Shown in pieces: positions 46,266 through 57,047 of a stretch of 64,000 nucleotides of DNA. The notes below the pieces were generated by a model, which searched no databases, was not told the origin of the DNA, and was given only the letters and a program-made list of their open reading frames with translations. A program made the translations under genes and the position numbers. The first letter of the stretch is position 1; every line of letters begins with the position of its first letter. The DNA is taken from positions 62,001-126,000 of the forward strand of contig JAACJM010000108.1 of NCBI GenBank assembly GCA_013368315.1. Direction: 5' to 3'. This stretch comes from Tetrapyrgos nigripes. Lineage: Eukaryota; Basidiomycota; Agaricomycetes; Agaricales; Campanellaceae.

Positions 46266-47340
46266 ACACACATTTCACTGTCAATAACTAAAATCTGTCT
46301 GCATTTGTCACAGTGATGATTGACCTCAGGAGTGCCAAATGTGGTAATGTGAATGTTCCTGGCTTGCATAGCATCATTGAACTGGTCCTTTTGATTGCCA
46401 GAGCTCAAGGAGAGGTGACAATGAAAGCATCTTGAACATTCTTGTGAGTTAAGAGAGTGTTGGTGAACCAGTTTGATGAGGCATTGTTGGGCTTGGAGAG
46501 GGAGATGTACATGTTGGCGGCATTGGTATCAGATGTCCTAGAACAGAGTCAGCAGAGCCAGAAAAAAGTAGTAAAACATGCACCATGACATGACCATTTG
46601 CCCTGCAAAGAGATCCACCAGTTCCTTCTCAACATACCGTGATTCGGCCACTTGGAGAGCACTAGGAATACCAGAGTAGTAGTAGCGACAGTTGGATTCA
46701 ATGAAATAGTTGGGGTAATAGATGGTGTGACAGCCTGGTAGGCAGGTGAGTAGGGGCTAATCAAGGAAAGGGGAAGAAACGCACCATAGTAAGTAGTGAT
46801 AGCACCGTCCCGCAGTGAGAAGAGGAGTATCTTGGTGAGTCCATCACATTGTCGTAATAGACTATGGTTATCACAGCAAGAATTGAGACAGGTCTGGGTA
46901 GGTGGCCATAGAGTGTGAGGGGCTAGAGAGAGCAAGTCAGTGTTGGGATGGAAAGAGAATGTGAAGATTACTCACATAGCTGTTGGTCATGACTGCTGTG
47001 TGAGGAATGTTTGGGGCCATGGTCGCTGTTCCAGATGTATTCCTGGAGGATGTACCAGCATGCCTCGACATAGGCTTCTTGAATGCCGGTGGAGTGAGAG
47101 AGATAGTGTTGAATGTGCTGTGGAATGCACAATGGAGCCTGGGTTGGATTGTGAGAAGGGGGTTGACTGGTGAGAATGTTGTTGCGGAGAGGGGTAGTGA
47201 GAGTGATGAGTTGAAGGAGGCTGTTGAAGGTGATGTTCTCAAGCAAGTTTGGAACAGTGGAGAGGGCGTGTAAAAGGTGTGAGAGTAGCATGGGGGGCGG
47301 GATGAGGCGGGAGATATTCGACGTGTCAATTAAGTATGTA
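45027..47340 (-). pseudogene. KDZ transposase with CxC region, copy B, 3' truncated
   Basis: Same gene as copy A, ending abruptly at the tandem-duplication junction just after LGLPVNVFH, so the last part of the catalytic core is missing. The CxC part is better preserved here: GKARYCVKHQEQEYICAMVG, CSHPNQEGGLTCSIPQHK, CCQRCQAFFQLK, then CPADKNKDGPHLKA and HWPCRIIVCWETCHKAETLK. The YDNNC motif is followed by Gln, not a stop. A poly-A tract of more than 30 bases at about 46227-46260 replaces a shorter run in copy A. It is non-functional through truncation. Confidence 0.76.
45231..45685. repeat. Hairpin minisatellite in KDZ intron, copy B (6-7 units)
   Basis: Units begin at about 45288, 45354, 45423, 45491, 45560 and 45629, spacing 66-69, with a partial unit before the first. 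Each carries the same GTAGGGG(G)A / TCCCCCTAC inverted repeat as 42880-43140. The larger copy number shows expansion after, or contraction before, the tandem duplication. Confidence 0.88.
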
Positions 47341-47574
47341 TAGAGTACAAAAGCTGGCTGTGCTACTCCTGTCCGGCTATTCTACCCAACATGTCTGGCC
47401 TGCTCCCAGACGCTCCTTAATGCTGTAGGCAAGTCGTAGGGGCTTGTTGGCCCCATTGGCCCCAGATGTGATCAGGCCCAGGGCTTTTCCGCTATCATAC
47501 TTGCTCTCGGCAGGTAGGACTTGAGTTTACACTCCAGCTAGCCATTAGACTTGTGTAAATTATAAATCTAAACA

Positions 47575-47960
47575 CGTTGAAGTGTTGGCCATGGCTGTGT
47601 CACCAGACACGCCTGAAATATTTTGACCAGGCTCAAAACACGTATTCTTCACTTATACGTGAATTTATGTACTGTACAAACATTCCTACCCCGCTCTCTT
47701 CTATCAACCTCATAGTTCCTCAGATACTCAAAGACAACTTATTTAACTCTACTATCCACCTTTCTCAGAACCCCGACTGTATTGTCCTGGCAGAAAGAAA
47801 GAAAGAAAGAAAGGGGGATTATCAGCATGAAAAAAATGCAAGATGACAAGGATATACAAAATCCCAGGAAAAAAAATTGTTTGGCATAACTCACCCAAAT
47901 CTTCTCCTCCACCCCCTTCCCATTCTCACTCAACACACAATCATCCACATCAGTCATGTA
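47575..47960 (-). pseudogene. Third remnant of SDR 3' end
   Basis: The minus strand again shows the SDR terminal exon (about 47715-47800), part of the preceding exon (about 47890-47950) and the shared 3' flank (47575-47700). It lies immediately downstream of the P450 at 48091-50599, the same arrangement as 1230-1935 next to 2140-4344. This suggests that an SDR-P450 unit was duplicated as a block. Confidence 0.7.
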
Positions 47961-48090
47961 CTACCCGGTCGACGAGTTCCGGAAATTTACTCCTGCGTAA
48001 CGGCGGCCATCATGATAGCTTCGGGAAAATTCTCTCTAGGTTTCTATTGTCTGTAGATGAGACAGATTTGGCGAGAAATCGCTGTTGAGA

Positions 48091-50599
48091 TTATGTTGCC
48101 AGCCTGTCCTTCGCGTTACGTATCATTTGCTCTTCTCTGTGGGACTGAGGTTTGATACTATACTTGAAGGGCAGTGGATAGCTGTGGACAGCGGAAGAGC
48201 ATGTCGTCAATTTTTGTGCGTCACATACAAAGAATGCTTCATCCTCACCACGCAAAACCAGAGGTGTACTCCACACTGGTTCAATCTCATTCCCGTCCTC
48301 GTCTACAGCTTGTGTTACATCAAAGCACGCTAGGATACACGCCATCGCCATCCATATGGCTGAAATTGCTAAATATTGACCACCACAAAGTCTACGACCA
48401 AATCCAAATGCTGGATCCGGAAAGGGAACATTTGGGTCAAGAGAACCGTCTTCTTGTAGAAAGCGTTCTGGGTTAAACAGATGTGGATTTGGACCGTATA
48501 CAGACCCATCGTGAAGCATTGCTCTGGCGGGGGGAATACCATCAATTCTGGCGCGATGGATTACTCTTCCTCAATTGTCACTCACCAACTATTGCCGACT
48601 ACGGTAGCACCTCCAGGGATGTAATACCCATTGTATTCATCGTCTTCGACACTCCTATGGGGCACACCTATCGTTCAGAAGTATATCGACTTAGGAATCC
48701 AACACGAGTACATGAGATACACTTACTCAAAGGTGTGATCGGTATCCACCATAGGGTCTCCCTCAAAATTGCATCTACATAAAGAATGGAACCAAAAACT
48801 GAGAAATCAGGAAGTCGCACCCCTCTGGTCCTTTCGTCAACAGCTATTTGCCCTTTCCCTATGCTGTGCTATCGTGGAAAGTATTATTCCGACCTAAAAC
48901 ATCATTTCCGAACGCAAAAGCGTGACATGTGACTCCCGAATTGACATATAAATCCCGAATTCAAGAAGGCGAGTATCGAATTCCTAGAGTTCAGATCCGA
49001 GCTCTTGAAGGCGAGTGCCGAATTCAGAGGGAAAATGACTGAATTTATGAAGTGAGTACCGAATTCAGAGGAACAATGACCGAATTTATGAAGTGAGTAC
49101 TGAATAAAGAGAATTGACTCCCGACCACTGATTTACGCTTTTGCCGAATAATCGGGGAATGGTCCGAATACTTGCAAGTAGCCCGAATACTTCGAATACT
49201 TGCAGAAGTTGGACCGAAATCAGCATCTCAAATTATATTGAATTTCACTAGAGTTATTTGGACCGACATTGAAGCTTTGCTAAGCCTCCTGTAAGTAGTT
49301 AGCAGGAATAACTGATTAAATAATTATGAATCGAGTATGTATTTCCGTGCACTTGAGAGCGTCGTTCCTCTTTCTTTGGGAGAATGCAGATTTTAATTGG
49401 TTTTGCCCAGAACTCCTATCATTTGCTACCATGTCCCACGATACCTATGTCCCGCGCTCCTGAGGCAAGTAGGTGTAGTTGTATGGACACTTATGTAAAG
49501 CAAGCTTGTTGTACCACAACCATACTAATTATGCATATAAAGCTTTATTTTCGCTTGGAAATTAATTGTACATTTGTTTGAGGGGGAAATGCACTTAGCA
49601 AATAGTCATATCTTGGAAAAATATTTAGTGCAATCTGATACTCCGATATGCCAGTTTGTGTTGTCAGCGGTCAACCTGTACTGTCTCCGTTCAGTTCTGC
49701 ACTCAGCACTCTTGATTCGGTACACCCTTCCTTCAATTCGGTACTCCTTGTCTCAATTCGGTACGCCCTTCCTTCAATTCGGTACACCCTTCCTTCAATT
49801 CGGTATTCCATCCTCAAACTTGGGTATTTGCTCGTGTGAATTCGGGACTCGACACTCTGAATTCGATAGTTGCCTTCTTGAATTCGGGAGTTAGATGTCA
49901 ATTCGGGTGTCACATGTCACGCTTTTGCGTTCGGAAATGGCGTTTTAAGTCGGAAATAATACTTTCCACGATAGCACAGCATATTTCCCCATAGCGTCGG
50001 GATTCTTGACTAATCCATGACTGGATGTCCCTAGAGTGGAGACGGTCTACAGAGGAAATAAGGTGAGTTGCGACTTCGGCGGCTAAATAAAAATGCAAAC
50101 CGAGTCAGCACCACCTGCGGACATCAGTCCTTTTGTAAGTTGTTATCCAAACGATCAAGGGTTAATAAGGTCTTACCTGCGTACATCGTCGCGAGGACGG
50201 CTTGTAAAACTTTCTCGGGCTCTGGTCGACGAGGGTTCCGATGCCATTTTCTCCAGAGCACTGCTAGCGACCGAAGGGATGAAGTCGCCTTTGGTCTAGA
50301 TACGATAGATTAGCAAAACAGGTTACCCAAGTTAAACCAACAAACGCGCCAGAAAGGCACTCACTATAGCATTTTTAGCAAATTCCAGGGGGACAATCGC
50401 CGTTGCACAAACCATATTTCTTAGACATATCCCTGTATGTGACCCATTCTCTCTTCGGAGGAATATCAAAGATGTTTCCAATGATTGGGTAGCCGGGAGG
50501 GCCAGGAGGCAAGGGCAGCCTGCGGTATCGTAGTACTCTGTGCACTATGAAGCCGAAAACAAGCATAGCCAGGAGGTTTGTTGCATAATGCTCAATCAT
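48091..50599 (-). pseudogene. Cytochrome P450, OrdA-like, deleted and interrupted
   Basis: Paralogue of 2140-4344. The start at 50599 gives the same anchor and LPPGPPGYPIIGNIFDIP hinge. Directly after MSKKYG the sequence jumps to the AIVPLEF exon. About 0.8 kb (substrate-recognition and C-helix exons) is therefore missing. A frameshift follows in the AREVLQAVL-equivalent exon, and another one-base loss lies before the final exon (about 48270). The C-terminal exon is well kept: NPERFLQEDGSLDPNVPFPD and FGFGRRLCGGQYLA, with the heme Cys and the conserved Arg that the other copy lacks. A 1124-bp element (48860-49983) is also inserted, apparently in an exon or next to it. Not functional. Confidence 0.85.
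48860..49983. mobile_element. 1124-bp element with long inverted repeats
   Basis: The ends, TATGCTGTGCTATCGTGGAA and its inverted copy, form terminal inverted repeats of more than 120 bases, about 90% alike. They continue through CGCAAAAGCGTGACATGTGA and CCCGAATTCAAGAAGG. The direct flank repeat is TTTCCC (48854-48859 and 49984-49989). The paralogous P450 at about 2890-2900 shows the uninterrupted site (CCCTTTCCTCATAG). The interior consists of short iterated words with GAATTCGG/CGAATTC, for example TTCGGTAC(A/G)CCCTTCCTTCAA repeats at 49717-49805. There is no coding capacity. The superfamily is not recognised. Confidence 0.85.
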
Positions 50600-50866
50600 G
50601 ACGACTTGCGAGCAAGTGACGGCAGTGAAAGGGAGCTCCGAGTCTATGCAACTGAGTCGAACTTTTTATATGGCCGGATGGTCAAGCCATGGCGCACTGG
50701 GATAGATACTGCGTCATTTTTCTCACACCAAAAATACCAATATGTCCGGATCCGCTCTAGTCAGACAGTATCAGCAACCATTGAAACGATGCGATAGCAT
50801 CCGCTCGAGAGACCGGTGGACAGACGCTGACAGTAATGGATTGTATTAAAGCCACGGTCAAACACC

Positions 50867-52251
50867 TCAGGCACTCAAGTACTCAGAGACAACTTTCTGA
50901 ACCCTATTATCCACCTTTCCTAGAATCTCGACGGTATCGTTCTGTTGACAAAAATCCATCACCGAGTCAGCATACAGAAAAAAAACAAACAAATTGCCGC
51001 TGCGTATCACGGTCACTCACCCAAATCTTCTCCTCCGCCCTCTTCCCATCCTCACTCAAAACCCAATCACTCGGTTCTTGCAACTTGGATTTCATGATAA
51101 ACGCCTTCGAAGCCCTCAATTTATTCTCCTCTTCGTCCGCGACGGCGCCGAAAACCAACTGCCTACTCCCCTCCTCCGTCGTAAACGCTATAGCCAACAT
51201 CTTCTCCATACGCTCGAGCAAGGGTCCGGGTTCGAGGTTTCGTCGGAGGGAGGAATGGCAGAAGCCTGGGCTGACGGTGACGAAGAGGACTGGAGGAGGG
51301 GTTTGAGGGAGACGAGAGTCTAGGGCGCGCATGGCGAGGAGGTTGATGACTGGAAAAAAACAAACGGTTCCAGGTTCCATGAGTATGCGATTTTGAGAGG
51401 ACCGGAAGGAAAGGTATGAAGGACTTACGCTTGCTAGCTGGATAACGACCCGCCATGACGCTACATACGCACAATCAGCCGCGGTCAAGAAACTATGACA
51501 AGGCCATGGACACACCTAGGGCTGCAATACTCCTTGCTCGAAGCCAACTCCATAGAATTAGGCGCCTCAATCACTTGTTTCTCAATGTCAATCCAATGAT
51601 GGTTATCACTAGCGACGGAGACGAAACGTGGAATCGTGTTGTGCTTCTTTGCGGTTTCCATCATCTTCGGTAAAAGAAGCAAAGCGAGGAGAGTAGGTCC
51701 GAGGTGGTTGACTTGCAGGCTACACAGTCAGAGTAGTCAGAGTCATTGTAAACGAAACGAGCAGGAAACGAAGATTTTGAGGACTCACTGCTGCTCCCAG
51801 CCATCACCAGTGGTGGAATACTTTGGATCAGCGACTCCCGCATTGGCGACGAGGATGTCAACCCTATCGAGGTCTTTCTCCACTCTACTCGCAAAGGCGC
51901 TAATACTAGAAAAATCCCCTTGATCCATCGTCCAAGCCTCAACACGGTCAAAGTTGGTTTCCTTCTTGATAACTGGTTTAACCAAAGCGTCCGCGTCAGT
52001 TTTCGCCGTATGCGTAAAGTAAAAAAGGTGTACTAGTACACACCTGCCGCCGCTTCCTCTCCCTTCGTTGCATTCCTACAAACGAGAACCAGCTTGCCTG
52101 GGTTCATGTTGGCGAGATGCTTCGTGGCTTCAAAGCCGATTCCAACGTTGGCTCCGGTGATGATGACAGTCTTGCCAGTAAGGTCGGCCTTGGCGACAGG
52201 AGGCATTCCCGCTTTCTGTTCCCTTTGAAAATCTTCTTGTGAGTACTTCAT
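50867..52251 (-). CDS. Short-chain dehydrogenase/reductase, retinol-dehydrogenase-like
   Basis: NAD(P)-dependent oxidoreductase with a complete spliced frame. ATG at 52251 (MKYSQEDFQREQKAG) is the first in-frame Met and follows a TATAAAA box. Exon 1 has the Rossmann motif TGANVGIG. Later exons give VANAGVADPK, VNHLGPTLLALLL and FVSVAS. The catalytic pair is YPASK in a small exon (MAGRYPASK). The C-terminal part is VTVSPGFCHSSLRRN, followed by a last exon reading NDTVEILGKVDNRVQKVVSEY and LSA. All introns are 50-85 bases with GT-AG ends, and all joins keep frame. It sits between a broken P450 and a FAD monooxygenase on the same strand, suggesting a joint oxidative pathway. Three 3' remnants of it lie elsewhere in the window. 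The substrate is unknown. Confidence 0.88.
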
Positions 52252-52323
52252 CTTGAAAGTGATAGAGCTTCTGAAAGTTTGCAACGAGAGGTTTGTTTCT
52301 GGACTGGTCGAGAAAGGAGGAGG

Positions 52324-52330
52324 TTTTATA
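52324..52330 (-). promoter_or_regulatory. TATA box of the SDR gene
   Basis: TATAAAA on the minus strand, 73 bases upstream of the chosen SDR start codon. This is the usual distance range for a fungal core promoter plus short leader. It supports the start at 52251. Confidence 0.55.
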
Positions 52331-52778
52331 CCTGAAGCCTCAACACCTGCGACAGGAGTCTAGTTCGAAAAAGGAAGAACACCGACGGTACATTACTGTA
52401 TCTGTTTCTGTCATCACTCAACTAGGATCTGCAAGGCGGATTATGCGTCATATCGCAGCCCTATAATGGGAAACTTACCGTTGGTGACCGTCGTTGCATG
52501 ACGACTGCTGTGATGGTTAACAGCGGTCGGCAATACCGACGCGTCATTCGTACTAGGCGAGGTTGAGATTTTCTCAGCACCTGATTCCAGCGTGACGCGA
52601 CGCGTCAAGTCGCGTTGCGCGGTGAGGTAGCAAACTTGCGTAGACTTTCAAGCTCTTCAGATATCAGCTCCAATTCTGACATTGAGTTCGTTCTCAAAAA
52701 TTTAGCCATCGTAAGGATGTTACCAGTAAAAAATCTACTCATATTTCGTACTTGAGTTTAAGTACACTACGGTCGGAA

Positions 52779-55284
52779 CTAATCATCCAAAACCAAGAAA
52801 CGAGAGAAATACTCTTCCACAGAACTCCATCCACTTCCAGAATAACGGTCCCTGTCGAGCAAGTTTCGCACAAAAGCCCCAACATGTCCATCAGGTCTGA
52901 GAACAACCACAGCGCCTTCCTCCTCGGATACGTCCCATTTCTCGTGCAACGGCTTCTTCAAAATCCTCGGTTCCAACGGCATGTTAGCCGGATCTACTCC
53001 ATAAAATATCGCTGGGATATTGTCACAGAATAGCATTTCCGGACCGAATAACAAAGGATCTGTCGAGTTCTTGGGACGAAAGATGTTCTCGTAATGACGA
53101 GCCAACTCCATCGAGTCATTCCTTGTCGACGTTATGACAACAAACCTGAACACAGGGTGCTGACTGGATCGAGGAAACAATGACTCCGAATCCAAAAGCT
53201 GCCCAGAAAGATTGGCATAGCGTTGGTCCAAAAGACGCTTCCACAGCCCATCCGGTCTCATGATCTGCGTCTTCAATTGCTGAATACGTTCCATCTTTCC
53301 TGGACTGAACAAGTCCCCCAAACACAGGAAAATGGTGAAATGGCCATCGAATGGTTGTGTAGCTTCAAGAAGACGCATAGCACACCCATCCAGATAGCGA
53401 GTAACCGTCACAGGAAGCAATCTTCGCCCAGGTATCAATCCATGTCCGCCCATTTCACGAACGGTCTCGGAGGGCCCATCATTGGGTCCAGGTGATCGTA
53501 CAAGGAAGCTTTCGTCATAGGTAATGCTCAAGCCTGTCTGATAGGCAGCTTGACTGCGCTGGAATTTGAATAGTTCGTTGTTAGTGGCTGCTGCTGCTGA
53601 CTGAGCGTCCTTGGAGGAGTTTTTGACTGCTTCACTATGCTTGGCGAATAGATCGATGAGTTTCGCGTCCATGGCGAGTAGCTGATCGGCTACACGTTTG
53701 CGCTCTAGATTGTATGTTGCGAGGATGTCTGGCTTTGCCACCTTGTTCAACACAAGAGCCAATTTGACGGCGAGGTTGTGCGTATCCATCATGGATGTGT
53801 TCATTCCTAACCCAGCTAAAGAAATGTAAAGAAATCAGGTCAGCGAGGCTCGCTGAGAGTATCAGACTCGGATACAGTACGTACCTTTCGGACTATGAAT
53901 ATGACTAGCATCCCCGGCGAGAAATATCTTTCTATCCACATCGAATTGAGATGCAATCCGTTGTCCTACTTTATAGATAGTAAACCAATTGACCTCTTCC
54001 CAGGTCATCGTAAACGGATGAAAAGCTTCCTGCAACATCTTTGTCACTGCTTCCAAAGTGGGTTCGGCGTTTGGATCAGCCATTGTCGGGGAGGGGATAT
54101 AAAGTCGTATGCATTCCTTGCCATGAATGTTTTTCACGAGGGATTATCATACATGTTCCGCATCTAGTCTCCAAAATGCTTGAAAGGACAGAGTGAATTA
54201 TCAGCCGCTATTCAAGATGTCCCTTACTCACCAAACCCTCTTGATATCAGGAAAATTTGTCCTAGGCTCAAGAATATCCACTGCTCCCCAAGCTGAATCA
54301 TGCGGACTTCCTTCAAACATCACACCATACCTATCCCTGAGGGTTCGACGAACTTGACTTTTACCACCATCGCACCCAACGAGATACCTCGTACGAATCT
54401 GGCGAGTTTCACCGTACTGTGAACGAAGGGTGACATTGACGAGGCTGTTGGGATCGGACCGATCTTCGATCCAAGCATCTTGGAATGACCATGGTCTATG
54501 GACTTTGTTGCCGGGAGAAAGCTCCTCGAAACCCTTGTCGAGGATTTTTTCGATGATGCCTTGACGGATAGTAAGGCTGTGATTGGTAAGTCACAACCTC
54601 TGGTTTCAAGTTGAATCCTGTCCTCACCCGTATTTCTCCTCGATATCCATGTCACCAGCGGCGAAATTCGTTACATGTCGTACTGTTGGATTCTCCGTTA
54701 TAGCCTAGACGTCGATCGCGACGTAGTAGACAAAGTCGACTCAGAACACTTCCGAAAATGATACGCAATTTATGTAAAACTCTGGCCAAGCTACTTACCC
54801 ACTGAGACATAGTCGCCACTTTCAGACTTTGCTTTTCCAGATCATCGTAAAGTCCGAGGTTGCGCAAGACTTCTAGTGTTCTAAGAATTGTTCATGGAAA
54901 TATATCATCATGGGAAGTAAGGGTAAGTAATGCGCTTGGTATAGTAGTGGATTTGCTACCGAATACGCGTACATACCTGAATTGCATCCCATCCCCTCTG
55001 CCCCACTCATGCTCGGATGCCAAAGCGTTGTCGATGATTAAGGGGTTGACTCCCATTTTCGCTAAGCAGAACTGTGACGCAAGGATTCAGATTAAAAAGA
55101 ACCAGAAGAGCAGGAGGTAAGTAATGAAGTACTCACTGCCAGCATCATCCCTGCAGGACCTGTAATTGTACGTTGATTTGCAAGCGTTCAAACGATGAGA
55201 AATGAACTAATCTCACTCACCAGCGCCAACAATGACTACACTGAAGAGATGATCTCGCCACTTTGGAGTCGTGAATTCGGCCAT
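52779..55284 (-). CDS. FAD-dependent phenol-hydroxylase-like monooxygenase (possible frameshift)
   Basis: Class A flavoprotein hydroxylase, related to phenol 2-monooxygenases. ATG at 55284 (MAEFTTPKWRDHLFSVVIVG) leads to the FAD-binding GAGPAGMMLA, split by an intron, then GVNPLIIDNA and GDGMQFRTLEVLRNLGLYDD. The second FAD motif region is RYLVGCDGGKSQVRRTL. The third is FLAGDASHIHSPKAGLGMNT followed by SMMDTHNLAVKLAL. The C-terminal thioredoxin-like domain ends at YFSRFLVLDD. Eight or so introns join in frame. One problem is visible: near 54130-54136 the reading frame of MIIPRE and that of IHGKECIRLYIP differ by one base at a run of five A. This is either a disabling insertion or a sequence error. 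It lies next to the SDR and divergent from the tandem P450s. Confidence 0.82.
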
Positions 55285-56339
55285 TATTCTGGTTATAGAG
55301 ATCTTTGAAATCAGAGAGTATACTCCTGGAGCACACCACACAAGTGTTCGCACGTCTCGTATATATATTACCTCTCTGAACAACAATTCTCATGAAGGTC
55401 AGAGTCCACGTCGTGCCGAAGACAATACGTATGCATGCAGGGAGCCAGCGCTCCGTTCTTCCATGGAGGCGATTATCCGTGCGTATGTCAAGGGTATGTA
55501 CAAACAGTACATGAGATTATTGGCTAATGCATCACAGTCAGTAGTTATTGATACATCTGCAGGTGACTTGGCAAGGTTTAGCCGCAAACCTACCGTTGAA
55601 TGGGATTTTAATTAGAATCTTCAATACGTCAAAAGCGCCAGTTTATCCGTTCGACGGGTATTTTGGCGCGTTTGGCGTGCAATCCAGAAGATCATGACCA
55701 GCATCAGGTAATGATTCCCTCGTGCTGGCTATGGGGTTGGAGGAGGAGGATTTGGTGCACTTTTAAGGACTGGGAATCTGTTGAAAAAATGTCTCTATAG
55801 CCCTACTCTAGATTCAAGTTGGCAGCAGCGAAATGAACAGTGCGGGAGAGAGTCGAATTAGAGTCATGGATCCGGACGATGAAGAGACGAGAAAGGTACG
55901 TACTTGCCAAGAAAGCCAGCAGAAAGTCATATTTACGATGTTTACAAAATGATATTCATCTCCGCCTAAAAATAGACTAAGGTATGTTCATATCGCGTCC
56001 GGCTATATATGCTGAGGGAAGGGCTAAACTTACTATGGATAAAAAGAGCACCATAACTTATAAGCCAGAACACAATAAACCAGACAAAAGAAGAGACTCA
56101 CGGCTGACTGAGTACGTACTCGCTGCCCGACTCGGATCCAGCAGCCTCGTCCCAGCTCGTTAATGAAAACAGCCAATGTATGACTCTTTATTCGACATGG
56201 GCGGACCCTAAGCTTGGTGAGAGCAAGTCAAACATCGCGAGGATGGAGGTGGTCATTGAGAGAGCTACATTTTAGACTCAGAAATAATTCATTCTCCGCT
56301 TGGATGCTCGGAGTTAAGACTCCTTCTGCAACTTGAACA
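55285..56339. other. Divergent intergenic region, no gene seen
   Basis: This lies between the leftward FAD monooxygenase and the rightward P450 and must contain both promoters. No gene is visible. About 56200-56336 is similar to 59515-59640 in front of the second tandem P450 (ACTCAG...TTC(A)ATTCTCCGCT(T/C)...CGGAG words). The duplicated unit therefore includes upstream DNA. Confidence 0.55.
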
Positions 56340-56910
56340 CACACCGAAAAGGGACAAATTTCCGCTCGACGGATACATGACCGGATATGTGTATGAAAAC
56401 GAGATATATTTGGAATCTAGATATAAGTACAAAAAGATGATGTATCTGTAAGCTAGATATTTGATCAGAAAGTTGGACATGATTACAGATATGTGTCCGA
56501 AAAGACAATAAGTCCGGATTCCGGACAAGGGTCCCGATAGTAGTCCTGGCAGATGAACTGATAGATCAGAATGAATGCTATAAAAATATCAGTATTACGG
56601 ACATATAAACTATACGCACCCATATCTGGAAGCCGGATGTATTGTCTTTTCGGACGCATATCTGTAACTATATCCGGATTCTCGATTCTCGGTCTTTTTG
56701 TACTTCTTTTAATAGCTTTGATACATAATATGTCTACACACCAATCAAATATACTAAAAGGCATACCTATATAGCAACTTTCTGTTCAAATATCTAGCTT
56801 ACTGATACATCATCTTTTTGTACTTATATCTAGTTTCCAGATATATCTCATTCTCGTACACATATCCGGTCACAGATCCGTCGAGCGGAAATTTGTCCCT
56901 TTTCGGCGTG
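56340..56910. mobile_element. 571-bp TIR element upstream of the first tandem P450
   Basis: The inverted ends are CACACCGAAAAGGGACAAAT at the left. The right end in reverse complement is CACGCCGAAAAGGGACAAAT, and both continue with TTCCGCTCGACGGA. Similarity of the two halves extends over about 135 bases, including words around ACAAAAAGATGATGTATC. The flanks are ACA at 56337-56339 and 56911-56913. The corresponding place in front of the second P450 (about 59640) lacks the element. CAC termini with a 3-bp repeat resemble the elements at 27739 and 35259. There is no coding capacity. Confidence 0.8.
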
Positions 56911-57047
56911 ACAATAAACTTGCGCCCGTCGGGAATTGAGGTCTACGTGAGGTGTGACAGCCGCAATATCAATATGGAGCCGTCGCGGTCAAGTCCTTCT
57001 TCACGGTCCTTCTTCACAGCCCTGCTTCTGGTCTGGACTTGGCTATC

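Larger units (their letters stand above)
42680..47515. repeat. Tandem duplication of a KDZ gene segment, about 2.4 kb per unit
   Basis: Units run from about 42680 to 45027 and from about 45027 to 47510. Both start with the AGTGAAAGACAT...CAGGTA block. They end with the GGCTGTGCTACTCCTGTCCG and GGCCCAGGGCTTTTCC region upstream of the KDZ gene. The junction near 45025 fuses the KDZ coding end to its own 5' flank. Units are roughly 90% alike. They differ in minisatellite copy number (about 4 versus 6-7) and in an A-run (about 11 versus more than 30). Confidence 0.85.

Noticed and set aside
52033..52284. SDR start upstream of 52251
   Set aside because: The upstream extension begins with a non-ATG codon; ATG at 52251 fits the TATA box and the family's N-terminus.
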